DNA from: Actinomycetes bacterium
GTDB lineage: Bacteria; Actinomycetota; Actinomycetes; Actinomycetales; Dermatophilaceae
NCBI GenBank assembly: GCA_023389095.1
Contig: JAEWFB010000665.1
Span: 1-7,847 of the forward strand
Reading direction: 5' to 3'
Length of the DNA: 7,847 nucleotides
Part shown: piece by piece, positions 6,622-7,847 of the stretch
How positions within the stretch are numbered: the first letter of the stretch is position 1
Layout: each line of letters starts with the position of its first letter
Notes under the pieces: model-generated
Database searches by the model: none
Told to the model about the DNA's origin: nothing
Seen by the model: the letters and a program-made list of their open reading frames with translations, nothing else
Position numbers and translations under genes: made by a program

Positions 6622-6696
6622 CCGCAACACACCGAGTAGTAGTCAACCCCGCACGGTTATTCCGTGCGGGGTTGACTGTTACTCGGTGTGTTGCGG
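6622..6696. terminator. 75-base long hairpin in the convergent pstB/pit region (bidirectional terminator or palindromic repeat)
   Basis: The outer arms CCGCAACACACCGAGTA (6622–6638) and their exact complement (6680–6696) enclose the inner arms GTCAACCCCGCACGG (6642–6656) and their complement (6662–6676), with the loop TTATT. The three bases between arms, GTA and TGT, can pair in RNA as two G·U wobbles and one A–U, so the transcript could form one continuous 35-bp stem. It lies between the 3' ends of pstB (+) and pit (−), and works equally on both strands. A bidirectional transcription block is the natural reading. Its length and near-perfection exceed an ordinary terminator, so a dispersed palindromic repeat element is an alternative. 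No flanking direct repeat of target-site type is evident. Confidence 0.8.
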
Positions 6697-6704
6697 CGTT
6701 CAGG

Positions 6705-6729
6705 GTCGGGACGGCGGGGCCGTCCCGGC
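6705..6729 (-). terminator. Hairpin downstream of pit
   Basis: CGGGACGGC (6707–6715) pairs perfectly with GCCGTCCCG (6719–6727) around a 3-base loop. One wobble and one G–C extend the base of the stem to 6705/6729. It starts 7 bases past the pit stop on the minus strand, the usual place for an intrinsic terminator, though no T-run follows. On the other strand it would be met only by read-through from pst. Confidence 0.6.
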
Positions 6730-6736
6730 GACCGGC

Positions 6737-7741
6737 TCAGCGGAAGATCGCGGTGGCGTACCAGGCGAGGACGGCCACGAGGCCGGCACCCGGGAACGTC
6801 AGGAACCAGGCCCCCACGATGTTGCCGGCGACGTTCCACCGCACGGCGCGCACGCTCTTGGTCGCGCCGACGCCCATGATCGCCGAGGTGATGGTGTGCG
6901 TCGTCGAGATCGGGGCGCCGAAGGCCAGGCCGGCCACGTAGAGGATCGACGCGGCCGTCGTCTCGGCCGCGAAGCCCTGAGGGGGGCCGAGGTCGATGAT
7001 GCGGCGGCCGAGGGTGCGCATGATGCGCCAGCCGCCGGCGTAGGTGCCGAGCGAGATGACGATCGCCGAGAGCACGAGCACCCACAGCGGGACCGTGGGG
7101 CCGGTGTGGTAGCCCGCGATCGTCAGGGCGAGCACGACGACGCCGGCGGTCTTCGCGGCGTCCTGCAGGCCGTGGCCGAACGCCATGGCCGCGGCCGACG
7201 CCGTCTGGGCGAGGCGGAAGCCCCGGGTGACGCGTCCGGGGTTGGACCTGCGGAAGACCCACATGATCGCTGCCATGACGAGGTAACCGACGACCAGGCC
7301 GATGACCGGCGACAGGACCATCGGGATGACGACCTTGCTCCAGATGACCGACCACTGGACCGCGACGCCCGCGACGAGCGCGGCGCCGCCGAGGCCGCCG
7401 ATCAGGGCGTGCGAGGAGCTCGACGGCAGGCCGAACCACCACGTGAGCAGGTTCCAGCCGGTGGCGCCGACGAGGGCGGCGGCCACGAGCCAGAGACCGT
7501 CGACGCCGGTGGGCTGGGCGATGATGCCGCTGCCGATCGTCGCAGCGACCTTCTGCCCGAAGAACGCGCCGAAGAGGTTGGCGACCGCGGCCATGACGAG
7601 TGCGACGCGCGGGGTGAGCGCGCGCGTCGAGACCGACGTCGCGATGGCGTTGGCCGCGTCGTGGAACCCGTTGGTGTAGTTGAAGCCCATGGCGAGCGCG
7701 ATGACCGCGACCACGCCGAAGAGGGGGACGGTGGTGTCCAT
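6737..7741 (-). CDS. pit: Pit-type low-affinity inorganic phosphate permease (PHO4 family)
   Basis: Pit proteins import phosphate, usually as a metal-phosphate complex, coupled to the proton gradient and without ATP. The product is 334 residues with about 8–10 hydrophobic segments over nearly its whole length. Family signatures are NGFHDAANAIATSVSTRAL (24–42), GLPSSSSHALIGG (104–116), the second-half repeat FGHGLQDAAKTAGV (188–201), and GAPISTTHTITSAIMG (265–280). The two HDAAN/QDAAK elements reflect the internal duplication of the family. The start ATG (7739–7741) is 7 bases after the stop of the upstream DUF47 gene. The ribosome site AAGGAG (7755–7760 on this strand) lies in the end of that gene with a rather long 13-base gap, so translation is probably coupled. 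The operon converges on the pst operon. Substrate is inferred from family and the DUF47 partner. Confidence 0.94.
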   Translation of the reverse strand: MDTTVPLFGVVAVIALAMGFNYTNGFHDAANAIATSVSTRALTPRVALVMAAVANLFGAFFGQKVAATIGSGIIAQPTGVDGLWLVAAALVGATGWNLLTWWFGLPSSSSHALIGGLGGAALVAGVAVQWSVIWSKVVIPMVLSPVIGLVVGYLVMAAIMWVFRRSNPGRVTRGFRLAQTASAAAMAFGHGLQDAAKTAGVVVLALTIAGYHTGPTVPLWVLVLSAIVISLGTYAGGWRIMRTLGRRIIDLGPPQGFAAETTAASILYVAGLAFGAPISTTHTITSAIMGVGATKSVRAVRWNVAGNIVGAWFLTFPGAGLVAVLAWYATAIFR

Positions 7742-7748
7742 CAGAGGG

Positions 7749-7847
7749 TCAGGACTCCTTGACCGCGATGCCTTCGACCACGTGCGCCACCTTCTCGAAC
7801 GCGTCGGCCGCGTTCTCGAAGCCGTCGACGATGGCCTTGACCTTGAT
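7749..7847 (-). CDS. DUF47/PhoU-like phosphate transport regulator, C-terminal 32 residues (5' end outside window)
   Basis: The minus strand is open from the window edge to a TGA at 7749–7751. It encodes 32 residues ending AFEKVAHVVEGIAVKES, with a preceding stretch about a DGFENAAD helix. This amphipathic helical ending resembles the C-terminus of DUF47 (PF01865, Pit accessory/PhoU-like) proteins of about 205–215 residues, which are commonly encoded directly upstream of pit in actinobacteria and help regulate Pit-mediated uptake. The 7-base gap to pit indicates an operon. Only about 15% of the protein is visible, so the call leans on the characteristic tail and on the gene order. Confidence 0.82.
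   Translation of the reverse strand: MKVKAIVDGFENAADAFEKVAHVVEGIAVKES
7755..7760 (-). promoter_or_regulatory. Probable ribosome binding site of pit
   Basis: AAGGAG on the minus strand lies within the final codons (Lys-Glu) of the upstream DUF47 gene, 13 bases before the pit ATG. The spacing is longer than ideal, and coupling to translation of the upstream gene would compensate. Confidence 0.45.

Noticed and set aside
6344..7762. Plus-strand frame across the pstB end, the intergenic region and pit
   Set aside because: It runs opposite the real pit gene, is low-complexity and charged, and crosses the large hairpin. No family signature is present.
1..7847. Search for CRISPR arrays, tRNA/rRNA genes, transposases, attachment sites, toxin–antitoxin or defence genes
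   Set aside because: No regularly spaced repeats, no tRNA-like cloverleaf and no mobile-element or defence protein signatures were seen. All long coding frames belong to phosphate metabolism or nucleotide sanitation.

Overview
The window is a phosphate-handling locus from a very GC-rich, Gram-positive actinobacterium. GC content is high, third codon positions are almost all G or C, and GTG starts occur. The neighbour pair ppk1–mutT1 matches the order I recall from Mycobacterium (Rv2984–Rv2985). The protein sequences look more like a Micrococcales/Intrasporangiaceae-type organism, but I cannot fix the genus from the sequence alone. Everything I can read as a gene concerns phosphate storage or uptake, apart from the nucleotide-pool enzyme MutT1, which sits beside the polyphosphate kinase.

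Layout, left to right. (1) Positions 1–1313, + strand: the C-terminal 60% or so of polyphosphate kinase Ppk1, with both active-site histidines. (2) 1378–2328, +: a two-domain Nudix plus histidine-phosphatase protein of the MutT1 type, probably co-transcribed with ppk1. (3) 2329–2604: a 276-base non-coding stretch with a good two-unit PHO-box-like direct repeat (2468–2485) ahead of pstS. (4) 2605–6596, +: the complete high-affinity phosphate ABC transporter pstS–pstC–pstA–pstB. pstS is followed by a strong 15-bp hairpin before pstC, pstC and pstA overlap by ATGA, and pstB follows pstA closely. (5) 6597–6736: a convergent intergenic region packed with hairpins, including a 75-base near-perfect inverted repeat. 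(6) 6737–7741, − strand: a low-affinity Pit (PHO4 family) phosphate permease. (7) 7749–7847, −: the last 32 codons of a DUF47/PhoU-like protein that is the first gene of the pit operon.

How the genes work together. PstS captures phosphate outside the membrane, PstC and PstA form the channel, and PstB supplies ATP hydrolysis; this set is expected to be induced by phosphate starvation through the PHO-box-like site. Pit with its DUF47 partner gives constitutive, ion-coupled, low-affinity uptake. Ppk1 stores intracellular phosphate as polyphosphate. No phoU and no phoR/phoP (senX3/regX3) pair is adjacent to pstB in this window.

I looked for an undescribed system and did not find one: all long reading frames are explained by known families. 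The items most worth a second look are non-coding: the 75-base hairpin between the two transport operons, the hairpin between pstS and pstC, and the PHO-box-like repeat. There is no gene-free stretch longer than 300 bases.
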